A stretch of DNA of 64,000 bases from Paraktedonobacter sp034437695 (GCA_034437695.1 DAOTTJ010000047.1:1-64000), one strand, 5' to 3'; shown: positions 36,823 through 46,160, counted from the stretch's first letter. Program-made: numbers and translations. The notes: generated by a model not told the origin, from the sequence alone.

Positions 36823-37746
36823 CTACAACCTGAACTCCATGCCATCGTAACCAATCTCAACCCCGGCAGCTTTCACTGTAGCGTGTTCAGGCGTATCTTC
36901 AATCAGGATTGGATTGGTGTTATTGATATGTATATACACGCGGTGCTTGATGGGCAGCGCTGCCAGCAGAGGCAGGCTACCGGTGGGACCACCGATAGGC
37001 AGGTGGCCCATCGCGGTGGCGCTCTTTGTACCGGTCTGCGTCATAATCATCTCCTGTTCGTTCCAGAAGGTGCCGTCCACGAGGAGCAGATCGCATTGTG
37101 TGAGAAACTGCGCGATCGACTCTTCGGCCAGCGAGGCCAGTCCCGGCAGGTAGAGGAAGCGGCCCCCGGACTGTGCGTCAATAAAGTAGTAGCCCACGCG
37201 GTCGTCGGGTCCGGGTGTGGCCTGCGTCCCCATATAGCGCGGTGGATGCCCGCGTAGACGACACGCCGTGTAGCGCAGTCCACTGGGAGTGCCATCGGCG
37301 TAGGCGAGGCTGGTCAAAGCCATTGCTGGTGCGTACCAGTCGACCGCGCAGTAGCATGCGAGGGCGGGAAGCAGGCGCAGGCCCTCGGTGAGTGCATGGC
37401 GGACGCCGGGGGTAGCATAGATGGTCCGTCTCAGCCCCTCGCGCAGAACCAGCAGACCGAGAGTATGGTCGAGATCGGCATCGGTCAGGAAGATGGCTAC
37501 GATCGGGCTATGCCGGGTCTCACCGGCTGGCGGTGACAGTGGTGGAAAAGCCTCGATCTGCTGGCGGATATCCGGCGACACATTCAGGAGAAACCAGTGC
37601 AGACCATCGGCGCTCAGTGCAACGCTCGATTGTGTTCGCGCGTGGGATTGCTTGGTTCCCTGGCGGACACCTCGACATTGGCAGCAGTTGCAATTCCACT
37701 GGGGAAAACCTCCGCCGGCAGCCGTGCCAAGCAAACGGATGTACAT
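36823..37746 (-). CDS. pqqB: PQQ biosynthesis metallo-beta-lactamase-fold oxygenase
   Basis: PqqB is a metallo-beta-lactamase-fold protein that acts as an iron-dependent hydroxylase on the excised Glu-Tyr intermediate. The N-terminal signature LLGTAAGGGFPQWNCNCCQC is intact, and the metal region FLTDADLDHTLGLLVLREG and later motifs (LLVDGTFWNEQEM, AMGHLPIGG, HINNTNPIL) follow. The 307 residues match the family. It follows pqqA by 77 bases. Confidence 0.95.
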   Translation of the reverse strand: MYIRLLGTAAGGGFPQWNCNCCQCRGVRQGTKQSHARTQSSVALSADGLHWFLLNVSPDIRQQIEAFPPLSPPAGETRHSPIVAIFLTDADLDHTLGLLVLREGLRRTIYATPGVRHALTEGLRLLPALACYCAVDWYAPAMALTSLAYADGTPSGLRYTACRLRGHPPRYMGTQATPGPDDRVGYYFIDAQSGGRFLYLPGLASLAEESIAQFLTQCDLLLVDGTFWNEQEMIMTQTGTKSATAMGHLPIGGPTGSLPLLAALPIKHRVYIHINNTNPILIEDTPEHATVKAAGVEIGYDGMEFRL

Positions 37747-37823
37747 AGCTTCCTCCCGTCAGCCACGCGAGATGACTCATTCATACTCCGGGCAGCGTGT
37801 CGCTAGCAGTGTATGCGCTAAGG

Positions 37824-37943
37824 TCAGGCTTCGTCGGTAACCTCAAGTGTAGCCGCGTAGGCCGTACATTCCAGGTTGACGCTGATAAGCTCGAAGGTTG
37901 GCGTAACCCAGGGAGCAAGGTTGATGGACTGCTGTTCTGTCAT
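37824..37943 (-). CDS. pqqA: PQQ precursor peptide
   Basis: This 39-codon gene is too short for ordinary gene finding. It starts at ATG 37943 with AGAGGAA eight bases upstream and ends at TGA 37824-37826. The peptide has the PqqA signature: Pro/Phe leader segment (WVTPTFELISVNLE) and the reactive pair Glu25 and Tyr29 in LECTAYAATLE, exactly the E-x-x-x-Y spacing cross-linked by PqqE. Its position at the head of the operon confirms the call. A second Cys-containing variation of the usual motif (E-C-T-A-Y) is seen. Confidence 0.92.
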   Translation of the reverse strand: MTEQQSINLAPWVTPTFELISVNLECTAYAATLEVTDEA

Positions 37944-38330
37944 TGGGCGTTCCTCTTTCTGCTTTTTCAGGTGGTTTCTTGTAAATCACCTGCCTTGAAC
38001 ATTCTGCGTCCATCCACTTTGTAGTGGATAGGCTGTCTCTATACACTATACTCAGGCCACAAAATATGCTCCGCCCACGTGGGCAAAGCGGGAACTCTTT
38101 CAGTTGTCTGGGAACGGTTTATACATAGCGGGTAGCGCTCTATAGGCTATCCTAAGAGCACACGGCAAGAAGTTTTTTCTGAGCGTGCATGCTATACTGA
38201 GGCAACAGACATACGCGTGATGCTCCTCCCGTGCAGGAGATATTTGAGCAGTGCTAGGAAGACGACTGCCGAGATAGATGCTCGTGTATGTATCTCAAGG
38301 CAAGCCAGAGAGATGAGGGGAAGCAGAAGC
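37944..38330. other. Divergent promoter region of pqqA and an AraC gene
   Basis: There is no further gene. A short hairpin, ATCCACT-TTGT-AGTGGAT (about 38011-38028), lies in the pqq leader. A TATACT box at about 38193 could serve the AraC gene. I see no clear operator. Confidence 0.35.
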
Positions 38331-39008
38331 ATGAGCTTTATCGCTGAGGAAAGAGCGTCGAACTCGCCCTATATAGAAACTATTACACGTGGTCGAACCG
38401 CAAGCGGCGGCTCTACTATCCGTCCCGCCGAGAGCCATTGGTACATGGTCCTTGTGAGGTATCATAGCAACGTCCAACTCCTGGTCGTTGGACCATGGGC
38501 CAGCGCTGGCGTGATCTCGTACGCTGAAGGCGCTGAGATTCTGTGGATCAAATTGAAACTTGGCACATTTATGCCTCATTTGCCTTTAAGGGGCTTTCTG
38601 AATGGAGAGACGACCCTGCCTACGGCTGCGAGTCAATCCTTCTGGCTGGATGGGTCGGCGCGGCAATTTCCTGACTACGAAAATGCTGACACGTTTGTAG
38701 ACAGGCTTGTGCGTGATGATGTGCTAGCGCTTGATCCAGTTGTGGACGCGGTGTTACAAGGTCATCCGCAAGAGATACCATCCCGCACTGTGCGGCATCG
38801 TTTCTTACGAGCAACAGGCTTGAGCGCCACTCATATTCGGCAGATACAACGCGCACACCATGCACAAGCTCTCTTACAACAAGGGGTTTCGATCCTTGAC
38901 ACAATTGATGAGGCTGACTATTTCGATCAGCCGCACCTGACCAAGTCGCTGAAGCAATTTATCGGATATACGCCTGCTCAAATCATCGGCTTGAGGAAGA
39001 CCGAGTAG
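38331..39008 (+). CDS. AraC-family-like transcriptional regulator
   Basis: The C-terminal 100 residues fit an AraC-type double helix-turn-helix (TVRHRFLRATGLSATHIRQI, then SILDTIDEADYFDQPHLTKS and LKQFIGYTPAQI, with the F-x-x-x-x-G-x-T-P-x-Q signature). The N-terminal half is a cupin-like sensor (WYMVLVRYHSNVQLLVVGPW). ATG 38331 has GGGGAAGC upstream; the frame opens earlier at 38217 without a ribosome site. It is divergent from the pqq operon, so a role in its control is possible but unproven. Confidence 0.75.
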   Translation: MSFIAEERASNSPYIETITRGRTASGGSTIRPAESHWYMVLVRYHSNVQLLVVGPWASAGVISYAEGAEILWIKLKLGTFMPHLPLRGFLNGETTLPTAASQSFWLDGSARQFPDYENADTFVDRLVRDDVLALDPVVDAVLQGHPQEIPSRTVRHRFLRATGLSATHIRQIQRAHHAQALLQQGVSILDTIDEADYFDQPHLTKSLKQFIGYTPAQIIGLRKTE

Positions 39009-39130
39009 CTTGCCATTTGATACAAGACTATCTGCTTCTATTTGAGTTATCATACGCCTGTTCTCACGGCAACCCAGATCAAAGGATGATGAATGTGCCG
39101 TGAGATGAGCACAAAGGAACAAGAATACAG

Positions 39131-39520
39131 ATGGATATGAAGCTTGAACTGGTGCCAGTGCCAGTCTCTGATGTTGACAGCGCCAAAGTATTTTATGTCG
39201 AAAAGGTCGGATTTCACGCCGACCATGATGTCCAGCCTGGAAACGGAATGAGAATAGTCCAACTCACGCCACCCGGATCGTTCTGTTCGATAGTCATTGG
39301 GACCGGTATGGGCGAAATTTCTGAAATGCGGCCTGGAACGGTCAAGGGACTGCATCTGGTCGTAGCGGACATCCACGAGGCTCGCGAAGCGCTTGCAGGT
39401 CGGGGAGTTGAATTGGGTGAGGTTGTCGATCTGGGGGGAGTAAAGTATGTCCACTTCAGTGACCTTGATGGTAACACGTGGGAATTGCAGGAAATGCCCG
39501 TTCATCCTGGTCAAGGTTAA
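39131..39520 (+). CDS. VOC-family (glyoxalase-like) protein
   Basis: This 129-residue protein has two beta-alpha-beta-beta-beta modules typical of the vicinal oxygen chelate fold: LELVPVPVSDVDSAKVFYVE with GFHADHDV, and GLHLVVADIHEAREALAGRG with VHFSDLDGNTWELQE. The final Glu of W-E-L-Q-E is a likely metal ligand. Members include glyoxalases, dioxygenases and resistance proteins; the substrate cannot be told. It is followed by a good terminator and is likely cotranscribed with or near the AraC gene. Confidence 0.85.
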   Translation: MDMKLELVPVPVSDVDSAKVFYVEKVGFHADHDVQPGNGMRIVQLTPPGSFCSIVIGTGMGEISEMRPGTVKGLHLVVADIHEAREALAGRGVELGEVVDLGGVKYVHFSDLDGNTWELQEMPVHPGQG

Positions 39521-39522
39521 AG

Positions 39523-39567
39523 GGAAGCAAGTGCCGAATACAAATACTGTATCCATCACTTGCTTCC
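39523..39567. terminator. Terminator after the VOC gene
   Basis: GGAAGCAAGTG (39523-39533) pairs perfectly with CACTTGCTTCC (39557-39567), directly after the stop codon. Confidence 0.65.
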
Positions 39568-39644
39568 TGACCCTCCTAAGGAGCATTTTCTCCTGAGAGA
39601 GGACGCTTCTTGCAACGTTGAGGGTGCTCGGAAGCTCGTAGTCC

Positions 39645-40196
39645 TCACCTTTCTCCTTGCTGAATGAGTGCATCAGCCAGATCAAAGAAAGTGTAGATAT
39701 ACGGAATGGCTGAAGAAGGAACATGCCCACCAATCGCTTCGATGGCGGGTGTCAATTGCTCCATTGCTTGCGCAGTCTCGCGAAGCATGGCCATCTGTTC
39801 ATCACGATGAACCGGAGGAAGCACTCTCGTTCGCCATTCCTCCTGTCCCTCTTGAACAGTACTTTCACCGACAAGACGCTTCATCTCATCCACAAGCCAT
39901 CGTAAGCTATCAAGATGACTTACTGCTGTCCATGCCTGATGGCGCAGAATGCTCTTCACTGCAATGTTACTCATAGCCCAAAAGAAGGTGCTCCGTTGAG
40001 TTGCCTGCTCTGCTCGCTCTTGCTCAGTCGGCGTCAGAGGGGTTGCTTGTGGATCGAGTTGTTCTTGTCGTCTATCCTGTGGGATGCCACCCCTATCAAA
40101 CAGAAGGATTGCACGGCGAGGAAGACTCGCGTCTGATTGGCGCTGCCAGTACCAATCCACTTGATGAACCCCAGCCTGGCCTGCGTACAATGCCAT
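39645..40196 (-). pseudogene. N-terminally truncated nucleotidyltransferase-like protein
   Basis: The frame begins in mid-domain (HQVDWYWQRQSDASLPRRAI, then LLFDRGGIP), which looks like the end of a nucleotidyltransferase core. It continues with a helical domain (FWAMSNIAVKSILRHQAWTA, VSHLDSLRWLVDEMKRL) similar to the C-terminal half of aminoglycoside-nucleotidyltransferase-like proteins. No G-S/D-x-D catalytic motif is present, and the cupin gene ends only 23 bases upstream. It is most likely a decayed 5'-truncated gene. Confidence 0.5.
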
Positions 40197-40218
40197 CAGG
40201 AAGGATCGTTGTTACCTA

Positions 40219-40614
40219 TCAAGCCTGATATTGTTCGTCGCTGACCTTTTCCAGCCAATCGGCTACCTTGTTGTCGAGATGTTCCTGAATGGCAGTGTGC
40301 GTCATGGCAGTGGTTGGCGAGGCACCATGCCAATGTTTCTCGCCTGGTGCGAACCAGACTACGTCTCCTGGTCGAATCTCTTCGAGCGGACCCCCCCAGC
40401 GTTGTGCTCGGCCACAGCCAGCCGTCACAACCAGGGTCTGACCCAGTGGGTGGGTATGCCAGGCGGTCCGAGCGCCTGGCTCGAACGTGACACTGGCCCC
40501 GCGCACGCGAGCTGGATCGGGTGCCTCAAACAGGGGATCAATGCGAACCGTGCCGGTAAAATACTCAGTTGGCCCTTTCCCGGAAGGTTGCGAGCCATTT
40601 TTTTTGATGTCCAT
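40219..40614 (-). CDS. Cupin-domain protein, divergent from an AraC gene
   Basis: A 131-residue single cupin. Motif 1 is TFEPGARTAWHTHPLGQTLV, motif 2 is IRPGDVVWFAPGEKHWHGAS, with His ligands as expected for a metal-binding cupin of the carboxymuconolactone-decarboxylase-associated (YhhW/TcmP-like) type often annotated as quercetin-dioxygenase-like. ATG 40614 follows GGAGGA; the frame extends upstream to 40749 without conserved sequence. The divergent AraC gene is the probable regulator. Confidence 0.85.
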   Translation of the reverse strand: MDIKKNGSQPSGKGPTEYFTGTVRIDPLFEAPDPARVRGASVTFEPGARTAWHTHPLGQTLVVTAGCGRAQRWGGPLEEIRPGDVVWFAPGEKHWHGASPTTAMTHTAIQEHLDNKVADWLEKVSDEQYQA

Positions 40615-40768
40615 CTTTTCAATTCCTCCGCGAAGTCTGCACAGCAGAGAAGCATCTTCTCTGTCTGAAGAATAGTATAGACGTGTCGGTGTACAGAGTG
40701 GTAGAATGATTGTCGAGAATGATTGAATGATTCTGCAACATCTTTCCAATGAGCGACAGAGAGAAGAG

Positions 40769-41722
40769 ATGTCTATGAATGTGATGATCCGCCAGCAGGC
40801 AGAACGTGAGACACAGCGGGTGCAGGCTAACCGCGAGGAGCTGGTTGAGCGGATCGGGCAAGCCTTCCGCCAGGATGGGGCTGTCCAGCCGTTCCAGGGG
40901 CTGCATCTGGCCCGCTGTTCTCAGGCACTCAAGCCGGTTCACAGTGTAGTCGAGCCATCCGTATGCGTGATTGCCCAGGGCAGCAAAGAGGTCTTGCTCG
41001 GTGGCAATCGCTATCTGTACAACCCCGCAAAGTATCTGCTCGCTACTGTCGATTTGCCTCGCGTCAGTCAGATCCTGGAAGCCTCGCAGGAAAAGCCATA
41101 CCTTAGTCTCCGCCTGGAACTTGCCTCTGCCGTTGTCAGTTCAGTCATGGTCGAGGCCGCGCACGCCGTGTCGTCTGCGCATGCCGATGCGCGAGCTATC
41201 GATGTCAGTCCATTGGATGGGGATATGCTTGACGCCTTTGTGCGGCTTGTCAGACTCATAGATGCCCCTGCCGAAGCGCGAGTCCTGCTGCCGCTGATCA
41301 CACGAGAGATTATCTACCGACTCCTGATGGGGGCGCAGGGCGATCGACTGCGTCACCTTGCGCTTCAGGGAGGGTACACTCCCGACATTGCCAGAGCGGT
41401 CAAGCGACTCCGTCAGGACTTTGACCAGCCACTGCGCATCGAGAAGCTCGCGCACGAGCTAGGGATGAGCGTTTCGGGTCTGCACCACCACTTTAAGGCA
41501 GTCACAACGATGAGTCCCCTGCAATTCCAGAAACGGCTGCGACTCCAGGAAGCCCGCCGTCTGATGCTGGGCGAAGACCTCGACGCGGCAAGTGCGGCTT
41601 ATCGTGTGGGATACCAGGACGCCTCCCACTTCAATCGGGAGTATAAAAGCCTCTTCGGCATCCCTCCCATGCGCGACGTGCAACGGCTGCGCGAAGAGGC
41701 CCATGCTTTCCCTGACCAATGA
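40769..41722 (+). CDS. AraC-family regulator (AraC_N type)
   Basis: The N-terminal domain is of the AraC_N kind (GLHLARCSQALKPVHSVVEP, SVCVIAQGSKEVLLGGNRYL). The C-terminus holds the AraC DNA-binding domain (LRIEKLAHELGMSVSGLHHH, FKAVTTMSPLQFQKRLRLQE, AAYRVGYQDASHFNREYKSL, FGIPPMRD). The length is 317 residues. ATG 40769 follows GAGAGAAG. It is divergent from the cupin gene, the usual arrangement for a regulator and its oxidoreductase or cupin target. Confidence 0.9.
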   Translation: MSMNVMIRQQAERETQRVQANREELVERIGQAFRQDGAVQPFQGLHLARCSQALKPVHSVVEPSVCVIAQGSKEVLLGGNRYLYNPAKYLLATVDLPRVSQILEASQEKPYLSLRLELASAVVSSVMVEAAHAVSSAHADARAIDVSPLDGDMLDAFVRLVRLIDAPAEARVLLPLITREIIYRLLMGAQGDRLRHLALQGGYTPDIARAVKRLRQDFDQPLRIEKLAHELGMSVSGLHHHFKAVTTMSPLQFQKRLRLQEARRLMLGEDLDAASAAYRVGYQDASHFNREYKSLFGIPPMRDVQRLREEAHAFPDQ

Positions 41723-41736
41723 ATGAGTCAGCTACA

Positions 41737-42750
41737 TTAGCTAGTCAGTGCCATGTAGCTAAAGTTTGTGACTGAAATAGTATTAGAGTTGTTGGTTGTT
41801 TGATTGCGGCTTGTTATTGCTACTTTCACTGGTTGGATCGATGGAATAGGAGCATCGTACATTTCTGTATCTATTGAAAATGATGCAGTAGTGCCTTGCA
41901 GAGTCAAAGAGATTTCTTCGCTTGACCTCTCGGTTGTGACGCCTTTATTAAGTGTTTGAGTAACGACTCCTGTAGCTGATATTGAGTAGATGAACCACCC
42001 ACCATTGCCACAAAATTCACCCAAGACTCCCGTGCTTGCACCTTGTTCAGCCAGACCGAGGCACACATAGCCATCATCGTAGCCTAAACCGCCACCCATG
42101 ACGCTTATTTTGTTGGTTGCTGAGAAGGGTGCCTTATTTGGTAGCTGGAGATACAAATACCCTAGAGAATTGGAATCACTGCTTATAGTTGTGCCACACT
42201 GGATTTGATTCAGTCCTTGCGTGGTCCATATGCCACTATTCGTATCGCATGTTGAGCCTGGTTCGGCTGCTGAGTACTCGTCTGAAGTGGATGTGGTGGT
42301 TGGGGTTGGTTGCGTGGCCTGTGTGGGGATTGGTGTAGCTATTGGCGCGGGAGTAGCCTGGTTTGTAGCAGTTTGTGAGGTTGCGACTGACACTGGTCCA
42401 ACAATGGGAGAAGGGTTTGGACGACGCAACACCACGATTACTGTGGCTCCCAGGATAATCACAAGAGCAAGAAGAACCAGCACGACGATGATTAGAGGGT
42501 TACGCCGTTTCGGCTGATCAGGTTTCATGTCAGGAGTTGGATAGGAGGGAGTTGGATAATTCACCGATGATGACGGTGGCACCACACCATAATACGACCC
42601 TTCTCCGGGATATCTTTCGTGACCAGAGTTCTGAGGAAAAGTGCTTCCTGGCAATGGCCGTGTTGGCACGGTCCGATCTGGTGTCGAATAGGCCGATGAT
42701 TGCTCTGACTGATCACCCTGGTTGGTAGGGTCTTGTGATGGTGGTTGCAT
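41737..42750 (-). CDS. Proline-rich single-pass membrane protein
   Basis: The cytoplasmic N-terminus (about 80 residues) is Pro/Ser/Gln/Tyr-rich. One transmembrane helix follows (PLIIVVLVLLALVIILGATV), then a Thr/Pro-rich linker (QATQPTPTTTSTSDE). The external domain of about 170 residues (ISVMGGGLGYDDGYVCLGLA; EEISLTLQGTTASFSIDTEM) has a beta-sandwich pattern suggestive of a carbohydrate-binding or lectin-like fold. ATG 42750 has AAGGAGAGG upstream. The function is unknown. Confidence 0.75.
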   Translation of the reverse strand: MQPPSQDPTNQGDQSEQSSAYSTPDRTVPTRPLPGSTFPQNSGHERYPGEGSYYGVVPPSSSVNYPTPSYPTPDMKPDQPKRRNPLIIVVLVLLALVIILGATVIVVLRRPNPSPIVGPVSVATSQTATNQATPAPIATPIPTQATQPTPTTTSTSDEYSAAEPGSTCDTNSGIWTTQGLNQIQCGTTISSDSNSLGYLYLQLPNKAPFSATNKISVMGGGLGYDDGYVCLGLAEQGASTGVLGEFCGNGGWFIYSISATGVVTQTLNKGVTTERSSEEISLTLQGTTASFSIDTEMYDAPIPSIQPVKVAITSRNQTTNNSNTISVTNFSYMALTS

Positions 42751-42859
42751 AATGCCTCTCCTTATATAACGCAAACAATGCAAAGGTAATTATAAATTAT
42801 TTTATATATACATTTGATCATTATCAATATATATATGATTGAAAAAAGAGGAAATATAG

Positions 42860-44740
42860 TCAGTTGACCGGGGGGATGAGAGTGACTTCGCTGGCCGGGA
42901 CCCAGGCCTGGCGGTGGTTGTAGTTAATCTCGTACCAGAGGTTGGAGGTACCATCTTCGATCACGGTGTAGGCGGAGACGAAGGTGCTGCCTGCTGGTGC
43001 GTTGCCCAGGACATAGGTTGTTGGACTTTTGCTCATGGCGTTCGTTGGATCTGGTGTGAGCGCAGTCGTTAAAAGAGATGCAGACGCCGGTCGGGTGAGC
43101 GGACAACCATAGACCAGCAGACGACTTGCGCCCTTGCTGGTCAGTCTGACCACCGTACCCTGGCCAGGTCTGACTGCGTCAGCGGGGGCGGCCAACCAGA
43201 CGCGTTGCGCACTGGCGAGGCGTCGGCCAGATGCGAGCTGGTTCTCTACGCCATACCAGATCTCGTACATCGTCTCCTTGCTCCCTGCCTGGTCGTGGGT
43301 CTGAGACAGGACGTAGTAGCTGAGTTCGACCTCGACATTGCCCGTTACGTCGGTGATATCGGCCTGATTGCCCAGCGGTGTGGAGCGCGTGCTCGGACCT
43401 TTATAGAGTTTGAAAAAACTGTAGTTTGCCGCGCTTTCACTACCGTGTTCCCCGAGCAAGTGACGTGCGCTGGCGGGTCGGAGCACAATCACGTGCGGCT
43501 GAGGCAGGGTCTGGACGAGTGGTACCACTCCCTGTTTCTGGATCAGCGCGAAATAATACGACCAGAGCCAATAGGGTCCGGGATCGACGTGGTTGGGCAA
43601 CGCGGTGGCCGAGGGCGAAGGCACGGTGCCGTGCGCGACCACGTGTGCATGGTCGAGTGGGATATGATACTTGTGCAGGAGATACGCCGCCAGTTTGGCC
43701 GAGGCCAGATACTCGGCGGCGTTGTACCAGCGATAGCCGCTGGCGTCGAAACCCGCGTGCTCGATGCCGATCGAGTGCTGATTGTACCAGTAGTTGCCAT
43801 CGTGGTAGCCGATATCGCTTTCGTGCAAGATCTGATAGACGGTTCCGTCTGTATCGACGACGTAGTGCGCGGTCGAGGCGTCGGCGGGGTTTTGAAAGAC
43901 ATTAATCGCGTTTTGCGCAGTGCCTTCGACATCGTGGATGACCAACAGATCGATAGCGAGGTCGGTCGGTCGATGGGCGCTTTCATAGTTACAGGGTTGA
44001 TGCGGCTTGACCGTATTGCAATCAAAGGTTTTAGGCGCGAGGATGCAATCGACTGCGCCTGGATAGTCGACCGCAGAGGCATTCTGGACACAGCCCGCGG
44101 GCAAGGCAGAGCCGACCACTGTAGTCGCGGTCTGCGTGTTGGGAACAACCTGCTGAGAGGATAAAGCGATGGTCTCCCCATCGTCGGCCAGAGCAGCAAA
44201 CCCGCTGCGCAAAAGCTGATAGACGCCATCAGCATACATCAGTGCGCCCGAGCGAGTCGTCGCGTGACTGTAGGCGGCAACCGCTCCATACCAGTTTGCC
44301 AGACTCGCCTGAGAACTCGCTGACGGAGAAGCAAGCTGGTGGGCATAGTCGCGCAGCAAGGCAGCTCCGCCGCGAATATTGGTCGCGAGGTCCAGCTTGA
44401 GCTGACTGGTGGGGACCGCGAGTTCGCTGGCGGCCTGGTCGAGCATATCGCCGCGGCGATTTTCGATCAAGTGCATACAGCCGAAACCATTGTCGATGCT
44501 CGGCGTGCCGCTGTGATTGCTCAGATGCCCCTCCATATAGCAGATAGCTTGCAGGAGAGGCACTGGAACCCCGTAATCGTGAGAGGCGCTCACAAACGCC
44601 TGGCTGAGCGATTGATTGGCAGTATGAGACGAGGCGAGAGGTTGTTGAACGGGAACCCCAAAGGAGATGGCCAGCGTAAGCAGGCTCAGGAGCAGACAGA
44701 AGACTATAGCGACAGATCTGACAAAGGTTCGGCGTTGCAT
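42860..44740 (-). CDS. Secreted N-acetylmuramoyl-L-alanine amidase with lysozyme-like N-terminus
   Basis: A signal peptide (residues 1-30, VAIVFCLLLSLLTLAISFGV) precedes a lysozyme-like segment (LLQAICYMEGHLSNHSGTPS; GFGCMHLIENRRGD). A zinc amidase domain (Amidase_2/PGRP) lies at about 262-400, with LLVIHDVEGTAQNAINVFQN, AHYVVDTDGTVYQILHESDI, HSIGIEHAG and VVAHGTVPSP leading to an H-V-D-P-G-P motif. A C-terminal SH3-like part follows (to 626). It cleaves the MurNAc to L-Ala bond in cell-wall turnover or predation on other bacteria. Three usual zinc ligands (two His and the H-x-D-P) are visible. Confidence 0.85.
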   Translation of the reverse strand: MQRRTFVRSVAIVFCLLLSLLTLAISFGVPVQQPLASSHTANQSLSQAFVSASHDYGVPVPLLQAICYMEGHLSNHSGTPSIDNGFGCMHLIENRRGDMLDQAASELAVPTSQLKLDLATNIRGGAALLRDYAHQLASPSASSQASLANWYGAVAAYSHATTRSGALMYADGVYQLLRSGFAALADDGETIALSSQQVVPNTQTATTVVGSALPAGCVQNASAVDYPGAVDCILAPKTFDCNTVKPHQPCNYESAHRPTDLAIDLLVIHDVEGTAQNAINVFQNPADASTAHYVVDTDGTVYQILHESDIGYHDGNYWYNQHSIGIEHAGFDASGYRWYNAAEYLASAKLAAYLLHKYHIPLDHAHVVAHGTVPSPSATALPNHVDPGPYWLWSYYFALIQKQGVVPLVQTLPQPHVIVLRPASARHLLGEHGSESAANYSFFKLYKGPSTRSTPLGNQADITDVTGNVEVELSYYVLSQTHDQAGSKETMYEIWYGVENQLASGRRLASAQRVWLAAPADAVRPGQGTVVRLTSKGASRLLVYGCPLTRPASASLLTTALTPDPTNAMSKSPTTYVLGNAPAGSTFVSAYTVIEDGTSNLWYEINYNHRQAWVPASEVTLIPPVN

Positions 44741-44907
44741 AGTGACTCCCCAGGGCGCGACCTGACCGTGGAAGGAGCCTGTGAGCGTGTCGTGCCGGTC
44801 CTCCGGGGTCCGAGTTCGAGCATAGAATACAGCAAAGAAGGATAGCTATCCCGTTGCTTCCAGTATAACGCCGGGGAAAATGTGCTAGCGCGTATATAAG
44901 GGTCTCG

Positions 44908-45150
44908 CTAACGAAACTCAACCGCAAAGAGTTCAACCTGGGCTTTGGCTCGACCGCCGAGGCGGGACAGGTCGCATTGAGCGAGATGGTCACGATCGAG
45001 ATTGATCTGGAACTCATGCAGCCAGGGGTCCAGGAAGCGGCAGCACAATAGCCGGGTAACGCGACGTGTCGCGAGCAAGACGCTTTCCTCTTCTGATTTG
45101 TTTGTTCTGTCTCCAGAACCGTTTTGAGATGAAAACACATTGCTGGTCAC
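44908..45150 (-). CDS. Small hypothetical protein with GTG start
   Basis: This is an 80-codon frame with a GTG start at 45150 and a strong AGGAGGAG site about ten bases upstream. The product is basic in the middle (LLATRRVTRLLCCRFLDPWL) and ends LSRLGGRAKAQVELFAVEFR. No family was recognised. It begins 22 bases after the TPR frame ends, which suggests one transcript. It is possibly real, but unverified. Confidence 0.4.
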   Translation of the reverse strand: MTSNVFSSQNGSGDRTNKSEEESVLLATRRVTRLLCCRFLDPWLHEFQINLDRDHLAQCDLSRLGGRAKAQVELFAVEFR

Positions 45151-45171
45151 GCCATGCGCTCCTCCTGGCTG

Positions 45172-45851
45172 TCAATCTCTGGAAAGGGAGCGCATGAGCA
45201 ACGCCTCAGCTTCTGCCATCTTCCCCTGTTCTTGATAGCAATCTACGAGATTTTTGCGGACGAAGATCGTGTCAGAATGATGAGGACCGAGTTGCTGCTC
45301 GCGGATCACGAGCGCACGCCGGTACAATGGTTCAGCCTCCAGGTAATTTCTCTGTTTGTGATAGAAGACAGCCAAATTGTTGAGGCTTGTAGCCAGGTCA
45401 AGATGGTTCGCTTCGAGGAGATGTTCGCGGATAGTCAGGACACGTCTCAAAATGGCTCAGCTTCTGCAACCTTTCCCTGCTCCAGATAGCAAGCCGCAAG
45501 ATTGTTGAGGCTGATCGCTGTGTCAAGGTGGTGAGTCCCCAACCGATGTTCACGCATCGCCAGTGCTCGCAGATACAATGGCTCGGCCTCCACATTCTTT
45601 CTCTGCTGGTGATAGAGGAAAGCGAGAGCGTTGAGACTGGTTGCCATGAGAGGATGGTCTGCTTCCACCTCTTGTTCATAGATGGAGAGGGCTTGCAGGT
45701 ACTGTGGCTCAGCCTCCACGTATTTGTCCTGTTTTCGGTAGAGGTCTGCCAGCATGAGCAAACAGTTTGCTCTGTCAAGTTGATGGGTTTCCCTGAACTG
45801 CTCCTTTTCATCATTCACGAAGTGAGACTTGCGTTCTAATGATAACTTCAT
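45172..45851 (-). pseudogene. Frameshifted TPR protein fragment
   Basis: Two overlapping frames each carry 42-residue tetratricopeptide repeats of the same type as the regulator at 9610-12240 (LADLYRKQDKYVEAEPQYLQ; LNNLAACYLEQGKVAEAEP in the first, LNNLAVFYHKQRNYLEAEPL in the second). The first frame ends at 45447 within the A-E-A-E-P-x-L-R-R motif, where a one-base shift restores the array. The N-terminal HTH and ATPase domains are absent. It is likely the surviving C-terminus of a STAND regulator. Confidence 0.65.
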
Positions 45852-45951
45852 TTGTCAATCCGGCGAGGCCCGTCTCTCGATAGTGTTTGATCCAGAGCTG
45901 GATCGTGCTATGGGTACGAGCTACTTGCGCTTGCGTGACACCCTCTTCTAA
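45852..45951 (-). pseudogene. Helix-turn-helix fragment of a transposase or regulator
   Basis: The minus-strand frame reads EEGVTQAQVARTHSTIQLWI followed by KHYRETGLAGLTNE, a homeodomain-like HTH as in IS630/IS3-type transposases. It is joined directly to the TPR fragment, so an insertion or deletion has replaced the TPR gene's 5' part. Confidence 0.5.
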
Positions 45952-46160
45952 GGAATTTTAACTATCGCCTGCTTCTTCCACATTCATTGATTGTGTACTG
46001 ATAATCTGCTCAATATTAGGCGGACTTTGTATAAGAAGATGGGTTGGGGAGACCGCAAGGCCTCCCCAGACAGGGGAGACGCTTGTGATCTCTTGTCCTG
46101 GCCTGCGTGTTCCAGGTCAGCAAGCTCTTTAGCATTGAGCTTCAGTGCGGCTGGTCGTGC

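Noticed and set aside
43205..44164. A 319-codon plus-strand frame inside the amidase region
   Set aside because: It is antisense to the amidase with recognisable motifs; its own translation shows only Arg/Gly/Val-rich noise.
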